Shown: positions 8,410 through 17,200, numbered from the stretch's first letter. The stretch is 64,000 nt of DNA from an uncultured Lachnospiraceae bacterium (GCA_944384125.1 CALWSF010000002.1:1-64000); one strand, 5' to 3'. Notes: a model not told the origin generated them from the sequence alone. A program made the numbers and translations.

Positions 8410-10326
8410 ATGAATGCTATCCGGGAATGGATTTCACGTTTTGACAGTCGTGTACTTAAGATTCGGTTTTCTGCAAAACATGCTGCCGGAGCAGTCCTTT
8501 TCTGTCTGATGCCTGTACTTTCCTATGTCCTTTTTGAATATCTGACAGGAAATCTTGCTTTTATATCTCCCGGCAAAGCAGTGCTCAATATTTTGTGGAT
8601 TGGCGTTTTATATCTTGTAATTTTGATGATAAGCGGGACAACGCGCATAGCTGTTCCGGCCGCGTCAGTTATTTTTTTCATCCTGTCTCTTGCAGAGTCA
8701 TTTGTTGAACTCTTTCGCGGTACACCGATAATGATCTGGGATATTCTTTCTTTCGGCACTGCGGTTACGGTTATGGAAAACTATGTTTTTGAGTTTACGT
8801 ATGAAATGTTTTTTGCCGGGGGAGTTCTGCTCACAGCCAATATAATTGTATGGTTTTTTCCGCTGCGTGTCAGAGGAATGATAAAACGTCTGGTGCTGTG
8901 CCTGAGCTGTGCAGGTGCCGTTGTGGGATATGTATTTTACTTTTTTGCCGTGTTCATGCCGGGAAGCGGTTATTATCTGAATATGTGGGATCTGAATGAT
9001 ACATACCGGAATTACGGTTATGTTCTTTCCACAGTTGTTTCGCTGAAATATATAATGCAGAAACCTCCGGAAGGATATTCATCGTTGACTGTAAAACTTC
9101 TGGCTCAGCAGATGCAGGAAAACAGTATGGATGAAGAGGAGAGCAGTTCTGACGCTTCTGTGAGGGCATTCACTGCTTCATCGGATGGCAGCGAATCCGT
9201 CCAGCCGGTAAACCTTGTCTGTATTATGAATGAAAGCCTGGCGGATCTGAAAGTAGCTGGAGATTTTACTACCAACGCTCCATATTTTTCATATCTTGAC
9301 AGCCTGAAAGAAAATACGGTCCGCGGAAGTCTGTGTGTTCCGGTATTCGGTGCGGGAACCAGCAGTACGGAATATGAGTTTCTGAGCGGGGATTCTGTGG
9401 CTTTTCTTCCTTCTGGTTCCAATGCTTATCAGCTGTTTGTGAAGCCCGGTGCACTGACGCTTGTCAGTACACTGAAGGCGCAGGGATATGAAGCAGTTGC
9501 CATGCACCCGTATCCGGCTGAAAACTGGAATCGGAAAACATGTTATTCCAATATGGGATTTGACGCATTCTATGCTTATGAGGAGTATGAGGACAGTGAG
9601 CTTCTGCGGAACTATGTCAGTGATCGGGCTGACTATGAAAAGATAATTGAACTGGTAGAAAAGAAAGAGTCTCCGGATGATCGCCTGTTTGTATTCAATG
9701 TCACGATGCAGAATCATGGCGGTTATGAGGAGACTTATGACAACTTTGACCAGCAGATCTTCCTGACGGGAGATATGGAGGGAATGTATCCGTGGGCTGA
9801 TCAGTTTCTTTCTCTGATGAAGGAGTCCGATGAAGCATTTGAATATCTGACTGATTATTTTTCATCCTGCACAGAACCCACCATGATTGTTCTTTTCGGC
9901 GATCATCAGCCCAGTGTGGAGGATGCCTTTTACGATGACATCTATGGTGTTCCCAGTACGGAGGTAGATACGCCGGAACACCTTATGTGGTATCAGACGC
10001 CTTTTGTTATCTGGACCAACTATGATATGCCGTCTGCGGATATGGGAAAGCTGGGCTGTATTTATCTGTCATCATGGGTTCTTAAGCTTGCCAATCTGGA
10101 AATGACACCATATAATAGTTTTCTGCTGGAAATGTCAAAAGAAGTGCCGGTTGTGTGTCCCATCGGTATTTATGATGCGGATGGCGTTTATTACAGCTGG
10201 GAACAGACTTTTTCACAGGAATGTCCTTACATGGAACAGGTTCTGAAATATGCATACATGGCTTATAATCACAGTATTGACAAGAAAAAGGAGACATCAC
10301 TTTTTTCTCTGGCTCAGGGAGATTAA
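8410..10326 (+). CDS. LTA synthase family membrane sulfatase
   Basis: A 638-residue alkaline-phosphatase-superfamily protein of the lipoteichoic-acid synthase type. About five membrane segments fill residues 20-190; the extracellular catalytic domain follows from about 270. Visible sites are NESLADL (metal ligand Glu), GAGTSSTEYEFLSG with the likely catalytic Thr, FNVTMQNHGGY (His), and LFGDHQPS (Asp-His metal ligands). It should transfer glycerol-phosphate or a similar group onto a surface polymer outside the cell. AAGGAGGAG precedes ATG 8410. It sits between the radical SAM pair and RNase E/G, which is not the usual order of this block, so it may be an insertion. The polymer made is unknown. 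Confidence 0.88.
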   Translation: MNAIREWISRFDSRVLKIRFSAKHAAGAVLFCLMPVLSYVLFEYLTGNLAFISPGKAVLNILWIGVLYLVILMISGTTRIAVPAASVIFFILSLAESFVELFRGTPIMIWDILSFGTAVTVMENYVFEFTYEMFFAGGVLLTANIIVWFFPLRVRGMIKRLVLCLSCAGAVVGYVFYFFAVFMPGSGYYLNMWDLNDTYRNYGYVLSTVVSLKYIMQKPPEGYSSLTVKLLAQQMQENSMDEEESSSDASVRAFTASSDGSESVQPVNLVCIMNESLADLKVAGDFTTNAPYFSYLDSLKENTVRGSLCVPVFGAGTSSTEYEFLSGDSVAFLPSGSNAYQLFVKPGALTLVSTLKAQGYEAVAMHPYPAENWNRKTCYSNMGFDAFYAYEEYEDSELLRNYVSDRADYEKIIELVEKKESPDDRLFVFNVTMQNHGGYEETYDNFDQQIFLTGDMEGMYPWADQFLSLMKESDEAFEYLTDYFSSCTEPTMIVLFGDHQPSVEDAFYDDIYGVPSTEVDTPEHLMWYQTPFVIWTNYDMPSADMGKLGCIYLSSWVLKLANLEMTPYNSFLLEMSKEVPVVCPIGIYDADGVYYSWEQTFSQECPYMEQVLKYAYMAYNHSIDKKKETSLFSLAQGD

Positions 10327-10344
10327 GTGTGTGAATGAGTAAAA

Positions 10345-11520
10345 ATGAATAAACTGATTATCACAAAATGGAATGACAGAGCATTGACTGCACGTTTTGA
10401 TGAGGGAGAATGCCGTGCGCTGTTTCTGGAAAGCGAAGACAGACAGAGTCTTCTGGGAAATATTTACATTGGAAAAGTAAAGAATATTGTGAAAAATATC
10501 GGTGCGGCATTTATTGACCTGGGCGGAATAATGGGCTATTATAGTCTGGCTGATAATCCTGTTCCCGTTTATGCAGACGGGAGAAAGACAGGAAATGCTC
10601 TCCGTCCCGGAGACGAGCTGATTGTTCAGATAGCACGGGATGCTGTCAAGTCAAAGGAGCCGACACTGACCTGCTGTCTTAATTTTCCCGGCAAATATAC
10701 GGTTGTGACCATGGGAAAAACACAGCTGGGGTTTTCAGGAAAAATTCATGATGAGAGATGGAAGGAACAGGTAAAAGAGCGGCTTCAGATATTTAAAAAC
10801 GAGCGTTATGGAATTATTGTCAGAACAAATGCCTACGGTATCGATGCAGAAAAGATAGAAGAAGAAGTAAAACAGCTCTCTCTGCATATGGAGTCTGTTC
10901 TGACCAGAGCAAAAAGCCGCACATGCTACAGTCTGATCCAGAGCGGAAATCCTTCTTATATCCAGAGTCTCAGGGATACGCCGCAGCTTAAGGAGATTGT
11001 AACTGATATACCGGAATACTGGCAGCAGATTAAAGATTATCTGGAAGAAAAACAGCCTGCGGATCAGGAAAAGCTTATTCTTTATGATGATCCGCTTCTT
11101 CCGCTCATCAAGCTCTGCAGCCTGGAATCTGTTATTAAAACAGCAGCCGGTTCACGGGTCTGGCTCAGGTCGGGCGGCTACCTGGTTATTGAGCCGACGG
11201 AGGCACTTACTGTTATTGATGTCAATTCCGGAAAATTTTCCGGTAAAAAGACGCAGGCAGAAACCATTTTGAAAATCAACCTGGAAGCGGCAAAAGAGGC
11301 GGCACGGCAGATCTCACTCCGAAATCTGTCCGGTATTATACTGATTGATTTTATTGATATGGAAGATGAGAGCAGCCGGGATGAGCTTCTTTCTGTTCTC
11401 CGCAGAGAATTTATGAGAGATCCGGTTAAAACGGTTCTTGTTGATATTACAAAACTGGGATTGGTAGAAATTACAAGAAAAAAAGTTCGGAAACCATGGC
11501 ACGAAATGGTACGTGAGTAA
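10345..11520 (+). CDS. Ribonuclease E/G family protein, short form
   Basis: A 391-residue RNase E/G catalytic core. It has an N-terminal S1-like region (GNIYIGKVKNIVKNIGAAFIDLG), the 5'-sensor/RNase H-like middle and the Mg-binding acidic residues in TVIDVNSGKFSGK (Asp near 291) and ILIDFIDM (near 334). It should cleave single-stranded, 5'-monophosphorylated RNA, for example in rRNA maturation or mRNA decay. It ends shortly after LGLVEITRKKVRKP; the CxxC zinc-link that joins RNase E/G dimers and the following C-terminal domain are missing. The stop is clean and there is no sign of a frameshift in the next 90 bases. Placement before rplU is common in Firmicutes. Confidence 0.92.
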   Translation: MNKLIITKWNDRALTARFDEGECRALFLESEDRQSLLGNIYIGKVKNIVKNIGAAFIDLGGIMGYYSLADNPVPVYADGRKTGNALRPGDELIVQIARDAVKSKEPTLTCCLNFPGKYTVVTMGKTQLGFSGKIHDERWKEQVKERLQIFKNERYGIIVRTNAYGIDAEKIEEEVKQLSLHMESVLTRAKSRTCYSLIQSGNPSYIQSLRDTPQLKEIVTDIPEYWQQIKDYLEEKQPADQEKLILYDDPLLPLIKLCSLESVIKTAAGSRVWLRSGGYLVIEPTEALTVIDVNSGKFSGKKTQAETILKINLEAAKEAARQISLRNLSGIILIDFIDMEDESSRDELLSVLRREFMRDPVKTVLVDITKLGLVEITRKKVRKPWHEMVRE

Positions 11521-11612
11521 AAGCGTCTGAAACTGTCAGGGGACCGGATTTTTTACGGCCTGCGGGAATGGACGGCGGCCCAATATATAACAAAAGAAAG
11601 AGGAGAAAAATG

Positions 11613-12971
11613 ATGGAGACACTTTTTAAACTGAAGGAAAATGGGACTACAGTCCGAACGGAAGTTATGGCCGGACTTACCACCTTTATGACGATGGCGT
11701 ATATCCTGGCTGTAAACCCCAGTATTCTCGGTTCTACCGGAATGGATCCGACGGCGGTTCTGCTTGCAACGGCTCTTGCATCCTTTATCGGAACGGTCTG
11801 CATGGCGCTGATGGCCAATCTGCCTTTTGCCCTGTCTGCCGGTATGGGATTAAATGCGTATATGGCCTATACAGTTGTGGCCGGATACGGATATTCCTGG
11901 CAGATTGCACTTCTTGCTGTTTTTGTTGAGGGACTTGTTTTTGTTGTCCTTTCCCTTACCAATGTGCGCGAAGCTATTTTTAATGCTATCCCTCTTACTC
12001 TGAAGAAGGGAGTGTCCGTAGGAATTGGTCTTTTTATTGCTTTTATCGGTCTGCAGAATGCGGGGCTTTCCGTTGATTCATCTACCCTTGTAACCATAAC
12101 CAGTTTTACAGCCCAGTTCCATACGGCAGGAATCTGTGCTCTTCTGGCTCTTGTAGGTCTTTTCATTACAGCAGTTCTTTATATTTACCGTGTAAAGGGA
12201 GCAATCCTTTTTGGAATTATTCTTACCTGGGTTATTGGTATGATTTGCCAGGTGCTTGGAATTTACGTACCGGATGTGGAAAATGGTTTCTATACACTGT
12301 TCCCGTCACTGGGCTTTACAGATTTCAGCAAGCTGGGACTGACGTTTGGTCAGTGTTTTAAAGCAGATTTCAGCACAGTGGGAATCATTAATTTTATTGT
12401 TGTGGTATTTTCTTTCCTGTTTGTCGATATTTTTGACACACTTGGAACTCTTATCGGTGTTGCAACAAAAGCAGATATGCTGGATAAAGACGGGAAGCTT
12501 CCCCGTATTCGTCCCGCACTTCTTTCAGATGCGATCGCAACATCAGCAGGTGCTGTTCTGGGTACATCAACAACTACGACCTTTGTTGAGTCTGCTTCCG
12601 GAGTTGCACTTGGAGGACGTACCGGTCTGACTGCGATGGTTACAGCTCTGCTTTTCCTGGTTTCCACATTGTTTGCGCCGATTTTTACCGCAATTCCTTC
12701 CTTTGCAACCGCACCGGCTCTTATTATGGTTGGTTTCCTCATGGTAGGAACTGTTACGCAGATTCGTTTTGATGAGGAAAATATGACAGAGGCTATTCCG
12801 GCTTACCTTGCGATTATTTCCATGCCGCTGTTTTACAGCATTTCAGAGGGTATTTCCATGGGAATCATTTCCTATGTGCTGTTAAATGTAGCAGCAGGAA
12901 AGGGCAGGAAAGTTGCTCCTCTCATGTATGTGCTGGCAGTTCTGTTTGTGTTAAAATATGTATTTTTATAA
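11613..12971 (+). CDS. NCS2 family purine permease (AzgA/PbuG-like)
   Basis: A 452-residue transporter of the AzgA branch of NCS2, expected to import hypoxanthine/guanine or adenine by proton symport. Motifs: GLTTFMTMAYILAVNP near residue 20, PFALSAGMGLNAYMAY, DIFDTLGTLIGVATKA and GTSTTTTFVESASGVALGGR, the last two being the substrate-site helices. About 12-14 membrane segments. The start is ambiguous by one codon: AGGAG at 11601-11605 is 7 bases before ATG 11613 and 4 before ATG 11610. The 5' gap (11521-11609) has no purine riboswitch that I can recognise. It interrupts the rng-rplU order usual for this block. Confidence 0.9.
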   Translation: METLFKLKENGTTVRTEVMAGLTTFMTMAYILAVNPSILGSTGMDPTAVLLATALASFIGTVCMALMANLPFALSAGMGLNAYMAYTVVAGYGYSWQIALLAVFVEGLVFVVLSLTNVREAIFNAIPLTLKKGVSVGIGLFIAFIGLQNAGLSVDSSTLVTITSFTAQFHTAGICALLALVGLFITAVLYIYRVKGAILFGIILTWVIGMICQVLGIYVPDVENGFYTLFPSLGFTDFSKLGLTFGQCFKADFSTVGIINFIVVVFSFLFVDIFDTLGTLIGVATKADMLDKDGKLPRIRPALLSDAIATSAGAVLGTSTTTTFVESASGVALGGRTGLTAMVTALLFLVSTLFAPIFTAIPSFATAPALIMVGFLMVGTVTQIRFDEENMTEAIPAYLAIISMPLFYSISEGISMGIISYVLLNVAAGKGRKVAPLMYVLAVLFVLKYVFL

Positions 12972-13004
12972 GTGGATAAGGCTGGAAAATCATATAAAAA
13001 CAGC

Positions 13005-13033
13005 TTGACATTCCGACTGGCCAATGGTATATT
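13005..13033 (+). promoter_or_regulatory. Promoter of rplU-prp-rpmA
   Basis: TTGACA at 13005-13010, a 17-base spacer and TATATT at 13028-13033, a near-consensus vegetative promoter. Transcription would start near 13040, about 75 bases before the rplU start. Confidence 0.85.
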
Positions 13034-13039
13034 AATCTA

Positions 13040-13100
13040 GTGTGCCGCACAGCGAGGCTATAAGTGCGCAAAGCCGCCGAAGCTGGCGAGTAATGATAAT
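13040..13100 (+). promoter_or_regulatory. Probable ribosomal protein L21 leader RNA
   Basis: The untranslated stretch between the promoter and the rplU ribosome binding site is rich in short complementary segments (GCCGC, GCGAGGC, GTGCGC, AAGCCGCC, GGCGAG). It resembles in position and base make-up the L21 leader found before rplU in Firmicutes, thought to be bound by L21 for autoregulation. I matched it by position and look, not by a covariance model. Confidence 0.5.
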
Positions 13101-13114
13101 AGGAGGTGCCATCG

Positions 13115-13423
13115 ATGTACGCGATTATTGCAACTGGTGGTAAGCAGTACAAGGTTGCCGAGGGCGACGTGATCAAGGTTGAGAGACTTGGTGCAGCTGC
13201 TGGCGAGGCAGTTACCTTTGATCAGGTTCTGGCTGTAAACAACGGCGAGATGAAGATCGGATGCCCGACCGTAGACGGTGCAAGCGTTTCCGCTACCGTA
13301 GTTAAAGAGGGTAAAGGCAAGAAAGTTATCGTTTACAAGTACAAGAGCAAAACTGGCTATCACAAGAAAAATGGTCACAGACAGCTCTATACTGAAGTGA
13401 AGATCGACAAGATCAACGCTTAA
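13115..13423 (+). CDS. rplU: 50S ribosomal protein L21
   Basis: A 102-residue L21: [14 protein letters not shown] start, [20 protein letters not shown], then [16 protein letters not shown], the conserved rRNA-binding segment. AGGAGG at 13101-13106 is 8 bases before ATG 13115. It is first in the rplU-prp-rpmA operon, which has its own promoter and a terminator after rpmA, so the three are made at ribosomal-protein levels. Confidence 0.97.
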   Translation: MYAIIATGGKQYKVAEGDVIKVERLGAAAGEAVTFDQVLAVNNGEMKIGCPTVDGASVSATVVKEGKGKKVIVYKYKSKTGYHKKNGHRQLYTEVKIDKINA

Positions 13424-13429
13424 TCTGTT

Positions 13430-13759
13430 ATGATTCAGGTGGACGTATTTTCTGATTCCAATGGAGTCCCCGCCGGGATTGAGATAAAGGGACATGCCGG
13501 TTACGATGAATACGGCAGAGATATTATCTGCGCGGCAGTTTCCGCGCTTGCACTTAATATGGCAAATTCCGTTGAGAAATTTACGGAAGATGAATTTAAG
13601 GGCAGCACAGATGAAAAGACGGGCCGCTTTACATTCCGTTTTACAGGGGCAGTCAGTCCGGAATCAAAGCTCCTTATGGATTCGCTGATTCTGGGTCTTA
13701 CCAATATAGCGGAGAGCTATGGAGCAGAATATATCAAAATCCGATTTAAGGAGGTGTAA
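13430..13759 (+). CDS. prp: Ribosomal-processing cysteine protease Prp
   Basis: A 109-residue Prp (YsxB family). The catalytic His of KGHAGY (about residue 22) and Cys of DIICAAVSAL (about 34) are present. Prp removes the N-terminal extension of L27 in Firmicutes, a step needed before L27 can work in the peptidyl-transferase centre. It lies between rplU and rpmA with gaps of only a few bases, and the adjacent L27 carries the matching extension, so enzyme and substrate are co-produced. Confidence 0.95.
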   Translation: MIQVDVFSDSNGVPAGIEIKGHAGYDEYGRDIICAAVSALALNMANSVEKFTEDEFKGSTDEKTGRFTFRFTGAVSPESKLLMDSLILGLTNIAESYGAEYIKIRFKEV

Positions 13760-13762
13760 GTC

Positions 13763-14053
13763 ATGTTTAAAATGAACCTTCAGTTATTCGCTCATAAAAA
13801 GGGTGTTGGTTCCACAAAGAACGGCCGTGATTCCGAGTCCAAGAGACTTGGTGCCAAGAGAGCAGACGGACAGTTCGTATTAGCGGGCAATATTCTTTAC
13901 AGACAGCGCGGAACAAAGATTCATCCGGGCGTAAACGTAGGCCGCGGTGGAGATGATACATTATTCGCTAAGGTTGACGGCGTTGTAAAGTTTGAAAGAA
14001 AGGGCAGAGACAAAAAGCAGGTTTCTGTTTATCCGAGAGCAATTAACGAATAA
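13763..14053 (+). CDS. rpmA: 50S ribosomal protein L27 with Prp-cleaved leader
   Basis: A 96-residue L27. It begins [20 protein letters not shown]: the first nine residues are the Firmicute-type extension, to be cut by Prp after LQLF, leaving AHKKG as the mature N-terminus. The rest ([37 protein letters not shown]) is typical L27. AAGGAGGTG lies just before ATG 13763. A terminator follows 10 bases after the stop. Confidence 0.97.
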   Translation: MFKMNLQLFAHKKGVGSTKNGRDSESKRLGAKRADGQFVLAGNILYRQRGTKIHPGVNVGRGGDDTLFAKVDGVVKFERKGRDKKQVSVYPRAINE

Positions 14054-14062
14054 TCTTCAGAG

Positions 14063-14093
14063 GGCTCCATACGAACATGTATGGAGCCTTTTT
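14063..14093 (+). terminator. Rho-independent terminator after rpmA
   Basis: Arms 14063-14072 and 14079-14088 (GGCTCCATAC with its complement) form a perfect 10-bp stem with a 6-base loop, followed by TTTTT. It ends the rplU-prp-rpmA unit. Confidence 0.93.
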
Positions 14094-14137
14094 GTAGTTT
14101 TAGTGGTTTAAGTCTTATTATTCAGACAACTGATTGC

Positions 14138-14174
14138 GAATATCAGACTGTGAATATCAGATTGTAGATATCAG
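14138..14174 (+). repeat. Degenerate 14-base tandem repeat before obgE
   Basis: GAATATCAGACTGT (14138-14151) is followed directly by GAATATCAGATTGT (14152-14165) and then by a partial copy AGATATCAGG (14166-14175). The array lies between the rpmA terminator and the obgE ribosome binding site. It may be replication slippage or a regulator site. Confidence 0.65.
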
Positions 14175-14195
14175 GCATTCTGACAGGAGGAATTT

Positions 14196-15482
14196 ATGTT
14201 TGCAGACAGCGCAAAAATCTTTATCCGTTCAGGAAAGGGCGGAGATGGTCACGTCAGTTTCAGGCGTGAACTGTACGTAGCGGCAGGAGGTCCGGACGGA
14301 GGGGATGGCGGCCGGGGCGGAGATGTTATTTTTGAAGTGGATGATGGTCTCAATACACTGACAGATTTCCGCCATGTGCGCAAATATGCGGCCGGAGACG
14401 GGCAGTCCGGCGGAAAACGCCGCTGCCATGGCGCCGATGGAGCAGATTTAATCATAAAAGTTCCGGAGGGGACAGTCATAAAGGATTTTGAATCCGGAAA
14501 AGTCATTGCTGATATGTCCGGCGAAAACCGTCGTGAAGTTATACTTAGAGGCGGCAAAGGCGGACTGGGCAATATGCATTTTGCAACATCTACCATGCAG
14601 GTGCCCAAGTACGCACAGCCCGGTCAGCCGGCCCAGGAACTGTGGGTTCAGCTTGAGCTCAAAGTAATTGCGGATGTGGGGCTGGTCGGATTTCCAAATG
14701 TGGGAAAATCCACACTTCTTTCCCGTGTGTCCAATGCACGCCCCAAGATTGCCAATTACCACTTCACAACGCTGAATCCCCATCTTGGAGTTGTTGACCT
14801 TTCTGATGGCCAGGGCTTTGTGATGGCTGATATTCCCGGACTGATAGAAGGCGCATCGCAGGGAATCGGACTGGGACATGCATTTCTGAAGCACATTGAA
14901 AGAACAAAGGTTCTGATTCATGTTGTTGATGCGGCATCGACCGAGGGGCGCGATCCTGTTGCGGACATAAGAGCCATCAACCGGGAGCTCGAGGCATATA
15001 ATCCCGGACTTCTTAAACGCCCTCAGGTTATTGCGGCCAATAAGATTGATGCGATCTATGATGATGGGGAGAGCGAAAGTCCGCTGGAGCGCCTGAAGCG
15101 TGAATTTGAGGCGGAGGGAATACGTGTTTTTCCAATTTCAGCCGTGACAGGGCAGGGAGTCAGAGAGCTTCTTTACCATGTGAATGAGCTTCTTCAGACA
15201 GTAGACCGGAGTCCGGTTATCTTTGAAAAAGAATTCGTTTATGAATATCAGGACGAAAATCTGCCGTACACGGTTGAACGGACAGCTGATGGTGTATACG
15301 TGGTGGAAGGACCCAAAATTGAAAAAATGCTCGGCTATACCAATCTGGATTCGGAGAAAGGTTTTCAGTTCTTCCAGAAATTTTTAAAGGATACCGGAAT
15401 TCTGGGTGAACTGGAAGAAATGGGAATTGCCGAGGGAGATACTGTCCGGATGTACGGGCTGGAATTCGATTATTACAAATAG
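14196..15482 (+). CDS. obgE: Obg family GTPase
   Basis: A 428-residue Obg GTPase. The Gly-rich Obg fold comes first (SGKGGDGHVSFRRE, GGDGGRGGDVIF), then the G domain with GFPNVGKSTLLS (G1), FTTLNPHLG (G2), DIPGLIEGA (G3) and NKID (G4), then the C-terminal OCT domain. It acts in 50S assembly and the stringent response. AGGAGG precedes ATG 14196. It heads the obgE-yhbY-nadD-yqeK-rsfS run with gaps of 12-21 bp, the standard Firmicute order. Confidence 0.97.
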   Translation: MFADSAKIFIRSGKGGDGHVSFRRELYVAAGGPDGGDGGRGGDVIFEVDDGLNTLTDFRHVRKYAAGDGQSGGKRRCHGADGADLIIKVPEGTVIKDFESGKVIADMSGENRREVILRGGKGGLGNMHFATSTMQVPKYAQPGQPAQELWVQLELKVIADVGLVGFPNVGKSTLLSRVSNARPKIANYHFTTLNPHLGVVDLSDGQGFVMADIPGLIEGASQGIGLGHAFLKHIERTKVLIHVVDAASTEGRDPVADIRAINRELEAYNPGLLKRPQVIAANKIDAIYDDGESESPLERLKREFEAEGIRVFPISAVTGQGVRELLYHVNELLQTVDRSPVIFEKEFVYEYQDENLPYTVERTADGVYVVEGPKIEKMLGYTNLDSEKGFQFFQKFLKDTGILGELEEMGIAEGDTVRMYGLEFDYYK

Positions 15483-15494
15483 GAGAGAAAAGCC

Positions 15495-15791
15495 ATGACA
15501 AGCAAACAGAGAGCTTATCTCAAGGGCCTTGCGATGACAATAGATCCGATTTTTCAGATTGGAAAAGCAGCTGTTACGCCGGAGCTGACAGCTGCTGTGT
15601 CAGAGGCGCTTGAGGCGAGGGAGCTTATTAAACTGAATATACTGAAAAACTGTGCCGAGGAGGGAAGTGTTCTCGCTTCGACTCTGGCAGAGCGTACGCA
15701 TTCGCAGGTAGTGCAGGTAATCGGCAAAAAGATCGTTCTGTACCGTCAGGCAAAGGATGAAAAGAAACGGAAAATCGTTTTGCCCAAATAA
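15495..15791 (+). CDS. yhbY: YhbY family RNA-binding protein
   Basis: A 98-residue CRM-domain protein: LKGLAMTIDPIFQIGKAAVT with the conserved GK and a following KLNILKNC. It binds pre-50S particles. It lies between obgE and nadD as in most Firmicutes, matching a role in ribosome assembly beside Obg. Confidence 0.93.
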   Translation: MTSKQRAYLKGLAMTIDPIFQIGKAAVTPELTAAVSEALEARELIKLNILKNCAEEGSVLASTLAERTHSQVVQVIGKKIVLYRQAKDEKKRKIVLPK

Positions 15792-15812
15792 GCCTGGGAA
15801 GGGACTCTGATT

Positions 15813-16439
15813 ATGAAAAAAATTGGGATTATGGGGGGAACCTTTGATCCGATTCATCAGGGGCATCTGATGCTGGGACAGCAGGCTTATGAGGAATATG
15901 GGCTGGATTGTGTGTGGTATATGCCTTCCAGGCAGCCGCCGCACAAAAAGGATCATAAGGTCACACCGTCGGCTGCGCGATGTGCAATGATTGATGCAGC
16001 TATTGAACCTTTTCCATATTTTGTACGTTCTGATTTTGAATTAAACCGTACCGGCGGGAACACTTATACGGCAGATACATTGTATCTTTTAAAAAAAATG
16101 TACCCGGATGATGTTTTTTATTTTATAATGGGTGCTGATTCCGTCATGGATATTGAAAAATGGTATAAACCCGAGTACGTGATGAGTGCTGTGACACTGA
16201 TGGCTGCTGATCGGGAATGTGAACAGAAAAAGCGCTCACTGGATGAACAGATCCGGTATCTCTGCCGGAAATATGGTGCCCATATTCTCCGTCTTCACTG
16301 TACAGAGCTGGATGTGGCGTCAGCTGATATACGTGAGAGAATCCGTTGCGGGAAGCCTGTAAAGGAACTGATTCCGGAAGCAGTGCTCAGATATATCCGC
16401 GAAAATCATCTCTACGAAACGAGGAGTGATGCAAATTGA
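15813..16439 (+). CDS. nadD: Nicotinate-nucleotide adenylyltransferase
   Basis: A 208-residue NadD. It joins nicotinate mononucleotide with ATP to make deamido-NAD. GGTFDPIHQGHL near residue 8 carries the nucleotidyltransferase HxGH site, and the family C-terminal motif is seen at VASADIRERI. Met/Pro-rich MPSRQPPHK fits the NaMN loop. Its stop overlaps the TTG start of yqeK. Confidence 0.96.
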   Translation: MKKIGIMGGTFDPIHQGHLMLGQQAYEEYGLDCVWYMPSRQPPHKKDHKVTPSAARCAMIDAAIEPFPYFVRSDFELNRTGGNTYTADTLYLLKKMYPDDVFYFIMGADSVMDIEKWYKPEYVMSAVTLMAADRECEQKKRSLDEQIRYLCRKYGAHILRLHCTELDVASADIRERIRCGKPVKELIPEAVLRYIRENHLYETRSDAN

Positions 16440-17200
16440 AGCCAGAAGTGGAATCCATCAGAAAACACTTAAAGAAAAAACTGTCGCCTTCGCGATATGA
16501 ACACACATTGGGTGTATCCTACACCTGCATAGCCCTGGCCATGCGGTATGGCTGTGATCTGGAACAGGCAGAAATGGCGGGACTGCTTCATGACTGTGCC
16601 AAGAGATATGATGATACAGCCATAATAGAAAAATGTGACAGGCTTGAAATACCGCTGACAGAGGGAGAGCGCATGGCTCCGCCTGTTGTCCACGCAAAAC
16701 TGGGCGCATGGATGGCTGAACACAAATATCACATATATGATCCGGAGATATTAAGTGCCATTGCATGTCATACAACCGGAAAGCCGGACATGCAGATGCT
16801 GGATAAAATATTGTATGTGGCAGATTATATTGAGCCCAGGCGCAGGCAGATCCCCAAACTTCCTGAACTTCGACGCCTTGCTTTTATTGATCTGGATGAA
16901 GCGCTTTATCAGATTCTTGACGGGACATTGTCCTATCTGAAGCAAATCGGAGCTCCTGTTGATGCTATGACGGAAAAAGCCTGGCAGTATTACAGAGCCT
17001 TGCGTGAAAACGCATCGGCTGCGGAGAAAAGAAACAGCCGGAACGATGAATGCAGCAAAAGTGACACCGACATGTCCAAAAACCATATGAATGACGAAAT
17101 CAAGGAGGAATATTCTCAATATGCTGGATGCAAAGGAACTGACAAAACTCGCCGTAAAGGCTTTGGAGGAAAAAAAAGGCGAAGACATCCGAATCATTGA
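16436..17200 (+). CDS. yqeK: HD-domain bis(5'-nucleosyl)-tetraphosphatase, with C-terminal tail
   Basis: A YqeK-type HD hydrolase that splits Ap4A symmetrically. It starts at TTG 16436, within the nadD stop; GAGGAG at 16421-16426 fits, and a nearby ATG is out of frame. HTLGV, GLLHDCAK (the HD pair), VHAKLGAWMA and HTTGKPDM are the family metal-site motifs. The core ends near residue 185. An unusual tail of about 70 residues follows, hydrophilic and ending very basic (GGKKRRRHPNH), overlapping the first 80 bp of rsfS in another frame. The tail may be real or result from loss of an earlier stop. Confidence 0.9.
   Translation: MKPEVESIRKHLKKKLSPSRYEHTLGVSYTCIALAMRYGCDLEQAEMAGLLHDCAKRYDDTAIIEKCDRLEIPLTEGERMAPPVVHAKLGAWMAEHKYHIYDPEILSAIACHTTGKPDMQMLDKILYVADYIEPRRRQIPKLPELRRLAFIDLDEALYQILDGTLSYLKQIGAPVDAMTEKAWQYYRALRENASAAEKRNSRNDECSKSDTDMSKNHMNDEIKEEYSQYAGCKGTDKTRRKGFGGKKRRRHPNH

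Noticed and set aside
11521-11612. Possible purine riboswitch before the NCS2 permease
   Set aside because: The 92-base gap lacks the conserved junction bases and three-stem layout; only a weak GGCC pairing was found.
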